Assembly: GCA_001579985.1 (NCBI GenBank)
Contig: LRSR01013277.1
Location: 18,243 to 82,242, forward strand
DNA: 64,000 bases
Source: Hypsibius dujardini
Lineage: Eukaryota > Tardigrada > Eutardigrada > Parachela > Hypsibiidae
Direction: 5' to 3'
Part shown: piece by piece, positions 21,470 to 33,109 of the stretch
Layout of the letters: each line of letters starts with the position of its first letter
Position numbering within the stretch: the first letter of the stretch is position 1
The notes under the pieces: model-generated
Database searches by the model: none
What the model saw: the letters and a program-made list of their open reading frames with translations, nothing else
What the model was told of the DNA's origin: nothing
Program-made: the position numbers and the translations under genes

Positions 21470-23884
21470 CATTTTCAAGAATTTTATTAGTATTTTAATT
21501 AATCTTTTCTGTTCAGACCGTCATCGGTGTTCCTTACCTTTTAGTTAAAAGCAGATCCACTTGGGGAACGGCATGATTAATCACCACCCGCCGTCCTCCT
21601 CCCACATCTGAATGAGCGTCGTTGATGGTCTTTGTCCACCTTTTTCGCAAGAGTGCCCGTTCCTATTATCATTTAGCGGTGCAGATGTCAGTAGCCACCC
21701 ATGGAGATACTGTATAGCGAACATACTTTCGCAATGATACTTTATTACTGATGTTTTCTTGGGTTAAGGTCCGTGCGCACGATACGCAAAATCATCCATG
21801 GTCTTCTTGAACGTGGGCGCCTCCTTCTTTTGCTTCCACTACAATACAGTTGAGACTAAAAAACTAATCGGGCAAGAAAATCCAGAATGTCCTAACAGAA
21901 CATTGTTCATAGGAGAGGTTTAGTTACCGATCGAATTCAATATACTCACCATGCTGTTAAGTGTTTCATCAGAACACGCGGCACCCAGCTGGCCATTTTC
22001 CGCGAGAATTCCGGTTGTGTCCCTCCCGACGAGGTCCCGTCACGCTGCTTCGTGCCAGGAAGGATAGAAGCGCGTTCTAAATTACCATGATGCAATAGTG
22101 ATTGGCGAATAGATGAGATCCTCCGGAATACCCCTAGTAAGGTACACGATATACACGATAAATGGCCAATGTTAGATATTTTACAGACTTCTACAACGAA
22201 CTCTCGCAACGATATGGCGCTGCTCACGTTGCACGCTTTCACCGTTGGTTGCCATTTAGTCGAGCCGAAACGGACAATTTCATTATCCGCAGGGCACTGT
22301 TTAAAGAGACTTTGTTTGCAGTAGTTCGAACAAGCGGAGAAGGCTCGGCAACCGGTGAGAGAACTGAATGGCACACTTGAGTTTGAGGCCATTAGACGCG
22401 ACCAGTTAACGTGGCTCTACCTGCAATGGGAAAGGCAAGGCTAGACGGCAATATGAGATAAATTTATTATACCATAATAATAACGCAATTCTGCTTTCAG
22501 TTGTTGCATTTAAGGCGATTGCTCGCACGGCCAAAGTACTAGGCTGAACAAAAATTAGAATCTTTCACATATCACAAGCAGTGTGTGGCTCTAATTCGGT
22601 CAAGTTAGTATTCTGACTGTATGCAAAAGTCCGGAAACTCGACGATTCGCACAATGAGAGTTAGACAAACAGACAGACAAACAGACAGACAAAACGACAG
22701 CCGGCCCATAAGACGAAATACAATAATTTCAGATCTGGTTCTCATGCTAAATGACTGATTGAGGCCACTTTTTGAGAAAATTTAAACACCACGCTTTAAG
22801 CCACTTTAGCCAGTGGCGCCATCTACGTTCTGCGTTGAGTTGCAAAGTTCGAATGGACTCTGTGCTTGCTACATACTATAACACTGACTTCCGTACTAGC
22901 ACCACACCTCAGGTGGCTATCTTAATGGTTCCGGTACGATTCCAAAATTATGCTATGACTAGAAGTAAAACTTCTTATTTATTTCATTTGGAATTGAATT
23001 GGGAAAAAAGAAAACTAAATATTTTAATTAGTCGACTACTTTTGGTTTGAAACATAAGGCCGACTTCCGTGACCATCGTCCATCAAATATTTCCGGAGTG
23101 TGCGCTCGACTCTGATTCGCAGAGTAATTTCTTATTCGCCCATTCTTCTTCCCATGAGTGGGGAAATAGTACAAATACAAGTAATAAATAAAAATATGAA
23201 AATAATAGAGATAATATGGTTGCATAAGAAGTGTTCTTGTTTCGGCTCAGCTGGGTCGGACAAATTGATTCTGGGATGTGTTTCTCAGTCGCGGGCCGTA
23301 ATTGCAGTTAGTTGCACAAATAAAATTGTACATACTACATAATACATATCCCACAAGTATGAATATAAATTATACATGAAGAATACTGTACAGAAGGATC
23401 ACAGGAGGACGTGATACTGAATGAACAATATACTTCCGACCAAGTCGTATTCAGACCGAGGAGCGAAGCGACGAGGTCCTCTAAGGTGCAGTGCTGTGGT
23501 TGGAAATCGAGGATGTCTGTCTGTGTGCTTGTCACGGTCATGGGCGGGGGTAATCATGTTGAGTGCTCTCAAATGATTGGCCAGTGTAGTCTAGGGCGCC
23601 CTACCTACAGTGACTACAGTCTATATCAAGCTTGAGCGTTGCCGAAGATGAACGTCTGAAAGTTTTAGGGACTGGCTTTCAATACACGATAAAATCTGTT
23701 CGTTCTCAGTACTAGTAAGAAATATCTTAACTTAAGGCATCAATTCTGTTTTCGCAAAACAATTGAATAAGCTCCTCGGTTTTCCATGGATCGCATCGGT
23801 TGATAGTTGTATTTTATTTTATGTCACTCATAAACGATGTTCATTTCCCATACATTGGCGGATTGAGAACGGCTCGGTGGAGAT
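21470..23884. other. No supported gene
   Basis: Overlapping frames at 21946-22392 (-) and 22162-22380 (+) are the longest but are unrecognised, and neither shows a domain. A short CAGA-rich stretch occurs at 22660-22695. AGTGGCGCCATCTACG at 22812-22827 is an inverted CTCF-core-like site. Confidence 0.4.
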
Positions 23885-25016
23885 GGCAAACCTGCTGAAA
23901 GGGGCGGCAAACAGTTTCTCCTTCTCCCCCCGTCCTTCAAGTTTTGAGAGCAAGTTTTAACATGCGTAAGCCTCATTTTAGGCCTGACAGTGCTCATCCA
24001 CACCGATTCAATCATTGCAAATTTGTAATGCTCTGGTAATAGCAGTCTTGCCCGGCTTGAGCACTGCAAACTTGCAGAACTTGTTCGCCCGGCCCCTTGA
24101 CAAACACAACATTTCTACCGCCGCTTGCGAAAAAGATCGATGACTCATGCATGCGTATCCATTTTCCTTCTTGCGCTATGTATGAGCAACGTTTGGCCTC
24201 GAGCTAATCGCAACGTGCAGCGCCATAGGCCTACATACCTTCACATAAAATGCTACTTTGGCCTCACAACATCTACACATGTGGCCGCAATTTTGTCCGG
24301 TCGTTCAAAACATCAGCACAGTTATTAAGGCCTGGTAGGATGAGAGCCTACTCATGCTATGGGGCCCCCGTAAAAACCGGACCAGACAAAATTGCAGCCA
24401 ATGTGCACACCATCTAACAGCAACAGCAACCTACACAGGATGCAATTTCTGCAGCACACGTTATGAGCGCACAAATAGAAGCACATAAAATTTAGCTCAA
24501 ACATTGGAGTTGCTCAAATTCTGCACGACATTAGAGTATGTGTCTGGCGGGGAATTATGGCGGTCGCGCTCAATCCCACCAAGAAAAAGGCCAAATGCCT
24601 GACAATATCGGAAAAGCTGGAGGTTCTAAACGATCTAGACTCGGTAAACGTTTATTCTCGTGATAATTCCATATTTCTGCGTGTTAACGAGAAACTTTAT
24701 TTGTTCTCCTCTTCCTCAACGCAGACCAAAATGAACGGAAGCGGAGTGGCAAACAAATACGGCGTCAATAAAGCGACAGTATCACGGATTAAAGCCCAAG
24801 GTGAAAAGCTGCGTCAAGAATATAGGAATAACCATAATTTGCGGTTAAAACGCCTCCCAAGAAGGACCACCTTCAACGAAATAAATAGCCGGATGGAGGA
24901 CTTTATCATGGAACGGTTTGAGGGGAGAGAAAGCCCCCTGACGGGGCCGATGCTTCAAGCGAAAGCAAGACAATTTGCCGCGGAACTCGGTTTCCCCGAC
25001 TTTAAAGCCAGCGACG
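23885..25016 (+). repeat. Segment duplicated at 11.3-12.2 kb
   Basis: This is the longer and better preserved member of the pair described at 11325. It includes about 670 bases upstream of the HTH-kinase start codon. That upstream part contains a short frame, MTHACVSIFLLALCMSNVW, which also occurs with one difference in the other copy. Confidence 0.78.
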
Positions 25017-25839
25017 GTTGGCTTCAGTCGTTCCGCGCACGCCGCCTCATAACACTGCCTACCGCGGCAATAACTTCGACGAGGAAAGCGCAACCAGACG
25101 AAGCCGATTTCCTTGTGGCTGACGTGTCGCGTGACCCAGTTGCGCGACTTCTCCCTGCGACTAATTCGTCTGACCCAGCCGTATCGGATGATAAACGTAC
25201 CATCAGGCCGACTCAAACATCAACAGAGGCGGCCAGCAACGCACTAGTATCATGGCAAAAAGGAATTCAAACGGATAATGCCGAAAGCAGCATTCAAGGC
25301 TCGGTGTTGGAGCGAAATAAGGCTCTTGCACGCAGCCTGATAAGCGCTGCCAGTGGAACGCTAACTGAAGCTCCTGCCAGCATCACACCCGTCACACAGG
25401 CGGGCAAAACTGTCAGTGAAACAATTCAGAGGAATGTCCATGCTATTCATCAACTATTACCGCTCTACGGGACAATCAAGTCATTGACATTTGAGTATTT
25501 TGTTTTGGAATTCATTGAAAGCGAAATCATTGGACAGGTACGTTGATTTGCGCAAATGGTAGAACTTTTTTCGTGTGTATAGCACAGCAGTCGTGTCATT
25601 CCCTCGTTCGCAATGAAATCTTGTAATATGATTTCTTTCTGCAGGTTGCAAGATGCTGGAGAAAAGGCACGAATGACATAGTGGCAATTAAGATTGTCCA
25701 AAATAGCAGCCGATCAAATCAATCGGTTGAAGCTGACTTAATTCTCATTTCTGAGAGCTTCCAATATGAAGATTGTACATGTTATGTATTAGAAGTGGTG
25801 AGGAATGGAACGATACAACGGATCAGGACCGCTGACTGA
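24557..25839 (+). CDS. CENP-B-type HTH fused to HIPK-like kinase N-lobe (gene A)
   Basis: Three exons: 24557-24643, 24725-25537 and 25645-25839, all joined in phase 0, for 364 residues. The first intron is 81 bases (a multiple of three), so retention would keep the frame. Residues about 10-55 form a psq/CENP-B HTH (KKKAKCLTISEKLEVL, then ANKYGVNKATVSRIK). Residues about 70-140 are the second HTH (MLQAKARQFAAELGF, SDGWLQSFRA). A low-complexity linker of about 130 residues follows. The end of exon 2 (YFVLEFIESEIIGQ) plus exon 3 (VARCWRKGTNDIVAIKIVQ, ESFQYEDCTCYVLE) matches the HIPK N-lobe. It has the VAIK Lys and an alpha-C Glu, but the glycine loop is degenerate. The frame stops before the catalytic loop. 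A GTGAGG at 25798 could be a further donor, but I found no later kinase exon. It is probably nuclear and DNA-binding, and kinase activity is unlikely. Confidence 0.68.
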
Positions 25840-26114
25840 GTTACGATATAGGGCTATACGACTAGCAGTATGCGATATAATCATCATCGGAAGTAAATCA
25901 TAAAACATGGCGAAAGTAGATTTGCAACCAGTTGCTGGACCGAGGGGGTGCTGTAATCAAAAAACGGAGGAATTCAACAGTTTCTAGTCAGTTAACCCCA
26001 CCCGCCTCCATGAGTCGGGACTTACAATACCTTCATACTGAGGTATGACGACTTTTAGGATCGCAACCAGACAGACAGACACATAGTGTACGTAAAGATA
26101 TATGCCTGGATTAC

Positions 26115-26281
26115 CTTGTGCATCGGCGAAAGTTGACTTATCATCTTTTCCACTTTTTTGCAAGTCAAAGGCAGTTCTCCGGATCTTCATTGGCATATTC
26201 CACTCAAGAAATTGCACAGCATCTTCAAATTGTCCTGGTTGAGCGCTTGTTCTCAGAATGTTTGCAGGCAGGTTTGCAGAG
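26115..26281 (-). CDS. Possible orphan exon
   Basis: A 167-base open segment lies between CATAATCAG and GTAATCC on the minus strand. It encodes NLPANILRTSAQPGQFEDAV and then MKIRRTAFDLQKSGKDDKST. Composition and splice signals look coding, but I do not recognise the protein or find partner exons. It could be a remnant of a lost gene. Confidence 0.3.
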
Positions 26282-27164
26282 CTGATTATGTAACACGGTT
26301 TCTGACACAGAATATAAAAAAACCTCACTCGCTTGAGCGGATATGGGAAAATGGGACCGCTCATTATCATCGATACTTTTCGAAAAAGAAGTTTGATTGC
26401 CAATATTCTTAATTTACCCCTTTAGAAAGGAAAATAATTTTTTGTTTCGAAAACCAAATCCCCAACGCTCGATTTTTAAAAGTAACGTTTTATGGCGTGG
26501 TGACCTTAAAGACGATACGGTTCTTTTCATTCCGAGTATCAAGTACCAGCAGCGGAAATAATCATAAGACTCGATGAAAGGACTAAAAATCATCAGTTTT
26601 ATCCTATGCACTGAAGTATGCATGGAAAAGATTTAACCACAGTTGAGCTTTGTTCAATGAGGATTTGACGATTTTTCGTTTCCAGTGATGACCACTCACA
26701 AGAGGTCGGAACGATAGCCGACGCGCCAATCTGCCTGCAATTGTTTTGTCGCAGATAGTGAACTAAATACGCGCATTTTAGAAATATATTTTGGTTGCTT
26801 TCGAGCCCTGGTACTGACGAGAAAAAAACTGAAAGTTTCTTTATTGCACTAACCGCTTAATCATGGACTTCAGTGGTTGACTTCTTGATCTAGTCTCACT
26901 TCCAACTAGATTATATTTCCCATGTACGATTTCAGAGAGGAAACCCAGAATTTCTCCGTTTTATATTGTTTAACAGAGCTATAATTATGATGATTTTCAA
27001 AATTTATTTCATCGGCGTGGCTCTAAAAATTGGTTTTATTTTAAAATTCAAAGTTTTGGGAAACACTAAAGGTTTCCATTTCCCACTGTAAAAACTTCAT
27101 TTTTGAGAAATGGTTGAATTCAAAAGATTTTGACATTTTTCCTCTTAAAATTCAATTTGACATC

Positions 27165-27309
27165 GATTGGCATTAGCGGAATCTTTCCTGGAGATCAGGG
27201 GGCGGAGCTATAAGTCATTCTTGAACCTGACCAGACTTCGAGGTGACATTTCAGAAATTACCCATAGTTCCGCCCCTGACTTCCAGCGAAGATTCTGCTA
27301 GTGCCCATC
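27165..27309. repeat. Short inverted repeat (miniature element or hairpin)
   Basis: Two arms of about 60 bases are imperfect inverted copies: TCAGGGGGCGGAGCTAT on the left and, in reverse complement, TCAGGGGCGGAACTAT on the right. A loop of about 25 bases separates them. No target duplication is clear. It is probably a miniature transposon; an RNA hairpin is the alternative. Confidence 0.6.
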
Positions 27310-29251
27310 GCCATCATATTAACTTAGATAGAGATGTAAATTGCAACTCATCCGCTATATTTTCTTAGGGATGGATTTAAATATTAATGTCAGAAAATAA
27401 ATTTGGTTCGCTTGGCCAAACCCGTTTGGTCACCAGGAAGCTGGAGGGAAGTCAGAGGGAGACAATTTTTGGGCCATTATTGCCTGAGAGTGGAAAGAGT
27501 AAAAAAAATTTGGAAGAACGACCCGTAGCTCAACCCATTGACATCAACGGAAGTTAATGATGCAGCGTTGTTGTATATGTTTCAGGTTCAATTTTAAAAT
27601 TAATTAAAAAAATATGGTATAACAAATCAGTTCGTTTTCCGAAATCGGTATTTTTATAGTACCAATGCCCTCAAGTAAATAAAAAAATGTTTCCGAAAGT
27701 ATTCTCAAATTTAAGTAACACTTTGGATAAAATCATTTGCGTTGAAAGCATAACGCTCAAATAGTGGTATCTGTTACTTATAAAATGGCTGGATAAGACA
27801 CTGGTTTTTAAAGTCAATAATAGAAGGAAGGTATATGTGTTCGAAACAAGTCAGTTATTAGCAAAAACTAACGCGTGAAAATGAGATTCAACTACAACAG
27901 GCCCATTGTCAACCGCGGAGGAACGTGATCAATCAAACGACAGGCGCAAAGTCAGGAAAAAAAGAAAACGGTCAACGCGAAAACGATATCGGAAAAACCA
28001 ATGTGGCTTCATTGCAAATACATTTTCAGTATTCAAGGGATTAACTCTCTTCATGACATTGCCGTTCACCATATTCGTTGAAGAAAGTGAGTTTTAGCCT
28101 AGTGCACGTCCATTGAGGTTGGATGCTCAGACAATGCCCCCCCCCCTCATAGCCTCCCCTCTGTGCTCAAGCGTAGCAACACATTTATTCCGGTGATTTC
28201 GTCGGTATTCAATCGTAATTATATCGGGCAGACTGCTCTTGTCTCCTTCATCACTCTGAAAATATACAAATCAGCCCAATGCTAATGACAATGAGATATG
28301 AGTTGTCTATGCTCAGGGCGAACGAAAACATCCGTTGCAAAAGTTGTTGACAGACTAGGGAGGAATACTCGATTGTTAGCAACTCCGCGAGGTGCCCAGC
28401 TAATAACTGTAGCGTCTTGCTTTCACGATTTCTTAGTTACTATACAGGATATAGTGCAACCATTTTGTGGTTACGTGGGAAACTGAAATCCGTTATGCCT
28501 GGTCCACCTTTATTGTTTACACGTTTAACATGACTGTGGCGGTTCGCACGAACTTCACCAATCACTATTGACATTCCGGCCATTAGCTCAATGAAAGAAC
28601 GCTAGCATGAACATGCAAAGGTCCCTACACTTTTTTTGGTATCAAAGTTGATTATACTACAGTGCAGCTGACGAGAAATCAATAAGAAGCGGTGCAATTA
28701 CCGATTGAAAATTAACTGCCTCCCTCTGTACTGCTGCTGCCTATTTTGATTTTTGGAGATATGACAGGCCTCAGTTCAGTTCGATTGGGATTATATTTAA
28801 AGCAGTTCGAAAATGAGTAAATTTTTAGGCTGCTACGAACTGCATTTACAGTACAATCCAACTGTCAAACACTTTGATTCATAGTCCACAGGGCAGGTAA
28901 ATAATCACCCTTTAGTTTCAACCCATCACATCCACAAAAACATCTGCCCACATGACATGGGATGCGAAGTTTTATTTCGAGGCATTGTAGAGTCAAACAT
29001 CTTTGAAGAGGCAAGTTTTAAAAACAAATACATGTCTGACTTGGCAGAATAATTTTCTGGCCACTTTAGAACTTTTAAACTTATTCCCTAATTACCGGGG
29101 CCCCAATAGCGAAAGTCACTTAATGCTTAGTCATAATTGTGGGCCAAGTATTCATGGAAATAATTTGGCTACGCCGAGAGAGCTGCACAATTGAACCCTG
29201 GTGAATTGTTGTACAGCGTTGACTTTTTAACTCGCAACACCTTTGGGGCTA

Positions 29252-30598
29252 CGAGGGGCACTCCCTAAGTCTTGTCACTTGATTTTTAAAAATTAACGGC
29301 CAAACAATTTAATGATTTTACTTCACCGACCTTCAAAGTAGTCACCCTTAAACTGAATACACTTTTCACAACGAGAGAGCTAGCTCTGGAAGACAGCTAA
29401 AAATCCATCTTTCCCGAGTTCCCAGAGAAGCCTTGTCACAGCGCAGTGAAGTTCATCTTCAGACTGAAATCTTATTCCCCGCAGGGATTTTTTTAACTTT
29501 GGGAACAGAAAGAAGTCACAGGGGGACAAGTCTGGCGAATAAGCCGGATAAGACAAAATTTTTAATTTTTCTTTCTTGAGAAACCCGGTGGTTAATCCTG
29601 CCGTGTGGCTGGAGGCGTTATCGTGATGTAATTTTAACCCACGAAATCCCATCTTCCCTCGCCTGCGCTTGAGCGTCCGTACCAGTTTCTTGAGGCAGGT
29701 TTCAACGTAGAACTCCGACGTCATAGTACTTTGCTTCTTTGTTGGAAAAAGCCTTGAAGTCGACACAACACCAGCACTGTTGAAGAAAATGATATACATG
29801 GTCTTTTTCGCACTCCTCGAGCGACGAAATTTCGCAAGGCGAGAATCCTTTTTCTTCACCCACTGCATGGACTGCCGTTTAGTAAGAGGATCTTGGTAAT
29901 AAGCCCACATCTCGTCACCAGTAACGAGCTCTTTCAGACGTCTTTCATGGCCTTCGCCATATGCGTTCAGGAAATCCAGGGCAAAATTCAACCGGTTCTG
30001 CTTCTGGTCCTCAGAGAGACTGGGCGGCACCCAGCGACTACAGACCTTTTTCATCTGGACTTTCCGTTTCAGAATCAGCTTCACCCTCGACGAACTGATT
30101 GAAAATTCACGCTGAATCATCTGGTATGATGAATGGGGATAATTGGTGATGAAATGATCCACGGCGGCAATTAATTCAGGAATGACAACCGTCGGGCGTC
30201 TACCAGATCGTGGCAAATCTTCCAACTCACATCTTCCTTCACGCAGCGCCCGAAACCAACGCTAAACAGTTCTTTTCGATGGTACCTTTTGCCCTCTAAA
30301 AGTCTTCTGCAGGCGGTCAAAAGATTGCTGAGGCGATAGACCATTTTTAAAGTCATGGAAGATCGCTGCACGAAGAGCAAAAATGGAATTCCCCATGGTG
30401 TGGTAACGGTGAGAGAACGTGTATGAAATGGCTTGCGTCCGAGCGCGTCGCTTGTCTCGCCAGTGGCTCGCAGCGCCCTACTTTTTTTAAATCTAGATCA
30501 CCACTCATTCCCCTACTTAACTGCATGAGCCAAACAGTGAAAACTGCTGCCATCCTTTTTTCAGAATTCAAGTGACAAGACTTAGGGAGTGCCCCTCG
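29252..30598 (-). mobile_element. Mariner element, nearly intact
   Basis: Perfect 31-base inverted ends (29252-29282 and 30568-30598, beginning CGAGGGGCACTCCCTAAGTC) are flanked by TA at 29250-29251 and 30599-30600. The 1347-base length and single long minus-strand transposase frame are typical of a full-length mariner. Identical ends point to a recent insertion. Confidence 0.95.
29380..30396 (-). pseudogene. Mariner D34D transposase with one premature stop
   Basis: From ATG 30396 the frame encodes the HTH region (IFALRAAIFHDFKNG, then QKTFRGQKVPSKRT) and meets TAG at codon 45 (30264-30262). It then runs open to 29380. The downstream part, 281 codons from an internal ATG at 30225, has all three catalytic Asp residues: VTGDEMWAYY, LHHDNASSHTA and YSPDLSPCDFF. 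Exactly 34 residues lie between the second and third, the mariner signature. Without the stop the protein would be 338 residues, near the usual 345. An internal start would miss most of the DNA-binding domain. Confidence 0.92.
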
Positions 30599-31139
30599 TA
30601 TAATTTAAGTGCGCATGAAGTAGGCGCACGTTATTATCAAGATCCCTTTATTAAGAAAAAAAACGTGCGCCATAAAATTTTGGGCATTTGATCGTTCAAC
30701 GTGTTTCCCCTATCTTTTCACCAGCAAGTCATTACAGAACTATACATCTACACTGTACATTTTATAAACGTTCAATTATGAGCGTTCCATCGCACGCTCC
30801 ATTCTCGGTGCTCTTGATAATGCTCTCACTCATCGATCTGGCGTCGCAATTTTTTTAGCCAGTAAAGTAATCTTTCGCGGTCCACTTCATTAAATAATAC
30901 CGACTACCCCGGATGTGAATTCCCAAACACCGCGAATAAATATAACGTGCGACCATTTAGACACAGCTGGAGAGCCATCCACTTTACTGTCTGATTATTA
31001 CAAAACGGTGCGGGAGAGACTGCAGGTGCATTGGCAAATTTAAATTGTGGTAATGTGTTTTAGTCAGTCTCCAGTAAAACTACCTTTCTCTAGGTTAGAC
31101 GCTGTCGATTTGTTTGCATTATTCACATGAAACTGGAAA
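30599..31139. other. Upstream region of GC-2
   Basis: No coding sequence is recognised between the mariner end and the GC-2 start. It probably contains the GC-2 promoter and 5' leader, but I see no convincing core promoter motif. Confidence 0.35.
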
Positions 31140-33109
31140 ATGGCTTGCAGCTCTGTTTCCAAGGCCAGCATCTTAATCATTAGCTACTTTTGCCTGACAA
31201 TTTATCACGATTTGATAATGGCGGTCCCGTTTGAAATACAAGCCCGACCTCCATTGAAGAATGATTCTGGAATCATCCTCAACGTGTGCATCGTGTTGGA
31301 GAAGGATTCATTTTATGTTTCCTCTTACAGCAAAGTAGCTGCAGCCGTGGATTTGGCGGTCACCAACGCCAACCGTTTTATCCTACCGCGGAACACACAA
31401 TTGCAGACCAAGTATCAGTCTGCCGGACAGTCATGTACGCAGATTACCCATGATGTCGTCAAGAATGTCTTGCGCCTCCTTCGAAATGGTACCACATGTG
31501 ACGCCTTCGTCGGACCAGGTATAGGGCTCTTTCAGACACAGTCAAAATGCAAAAAGAAGTTTGATCTGAATTTAACTAAAGGAAATGCTTAATTCTAGAC
31601 TAATCGTAAATATTTTTGATTTTTTTTTAAAACATATTATTGACTCCCTGATTACTCCGGCTTACATGGAAAAAAAACGCAAATTTTATAAACGTACTGT
31701 TACGAAATTTCGCCACACGAAAAAGTTAATTTTCTTAATTAACTCACTGAAATGTGTTTGCATTTCGAGTTTCCTTCAGGTTCAAAATATGTTCTAAAAT
31801 CGGTCGGCTTTAGCGGAACAAAAAAACTCAAGGTCTGAGATCAATACTCATCATGTACAAAGAATCCGTCAGGATGTGAAATTCCGGCGAATCGGAATTT
31901 CACTATTCCGTTTGCCATGCATGTNNNNNNNNNNNNNNNNNNNNNNNNNNNNNNNNNNNNNNNNNNNNNNNNNNNNATGTCAATGTATTCAGAGACGATT
32001 CCTACTCGTTTTTTACCCTGACTTCCGGCAATATATTGAAGTACATCCAAACAAGCAACGCGCAATTATTTTGGAACTCCAAAGAGATGTCATTTGTCGG
32101 GAAAGACCTGACGGAGAAACGGAGGGAACAATTGCTCGGTGAAGCTAAAAATCGATCACGCGGTATGTTCTGTGTCATTACGGTGATATCTGTGTCCTGA
32201 CTGACTTCACTTTCATAATGGGGAATTTCTTATGCAGTAATTATTTTACTCACACATGCCCGGAGTGTGCGTCAATTTCTGGTTTGTCAATATTTTGCTC
32301 TCATTGTTTCTTTCAACGATTTTTATTCCGTTTTCCCGCTAAAATAGTATGCAATTTTCACTACAGTTGACTGCCAGCCGAATGGGAATTACCAGTGGTC
32401 ATTTTGTAAGACCAATCTTTCTTCCTTTTCATTCCACCGAGAGATGCAAAATGTTTGCATGGTTAATCGTACTCCGCCATTACATATAAATGTCCATTTT
32501 TAAGGTATTCATTGCGATGGAGCTTTATTCGTTGGATTATTGGGGTCGAATCAAATACAACAATGGCGACGCTAACGACGATGTAAGAGGAATTGCAGGA
32601 TGCACCAACTAATGTTTGATTTTTGGATTTCAAGTGTGGGCCCGTCAAAATTCGAAGGGTTAAAATTTATGCCAGATTGCGAGGGATGCTTTTCAAAGCC
32701 TTTTCATCATATCCATAATGGATCACTCCGAGAAAACCGAAGCAGCAAGGACATTGACTAACACGATAAAAGACCTCTCGAAAGAGCGTTTTAATTATAC
32801 TTTCGGGACCGATGAAAAGATATGAGCACCTAGAGTGGAAAAAATTCTGCTTTAATGTTAACTTTTGTCCATTTTCAGCTTGATCCGGTGGTGATGTCTT
32901 TTTACGAGGCCATTATGCTTTATGCACAGGAAGTGGCAGCCATGTTCCGTGCAGGGTTGGACTTCCGGAACGGCGCTAAACTGACCAAGCGATATTTGGG
33001 AACGGAATACAACGACGTCAGCGTTTCACCCCTCAGAATCGGCACCAACGAAGAACGCGATTGCGACTTCGATGTGAAATTGTTCAACCGAACGTCCGGC
33101 AAATTTGAG
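31140..33109 (+). CDS. GC-2 extracellular exons
   Basis: 31140-31518 starts with ATG and a hydrophobic leader ([18 protein letters not shown]), then a ligand-domain N-terminus with [14 protein letters not shown]. The second exon is interrupted by N at 31925-31976. It reads [11 protein letters not shown] and ends in RSRG at 32162, the same position as GC-1 and GC-3. 32879-33109 (77 codons) has [13 protein letters not shown], a DFRNGAKL motif and a TSGKFE end, as expected for the C-terminal half of the ANF-receptor fold. Confidence 0.78.

Larger units (their letters stand above)
25840..29251. other. Largely empty AT-rich region
   Basis: Apart from the orphan exon at 26115-26281 and the hairpin at 27165-27309, only short frames occur. 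One at 27906-28089 (+) is very basic (RKVRKKRKRSTRKRYRK) and ends near a GTGAGT, but it has no clear start or partner. A C run lies at 28136-28147. Confidence 0.4.

Noticed and set aside
21946-22392. 148-codon minus frame overlapping a 72-codon plus frame
   Set aside because: Neither shows a recognisable domain, and mutual overlap with mixed composition suggests chance frames. Left unannotated.
29893-30102. + strand frame in the mariner
   Set aside because: Antisense to the transposase.
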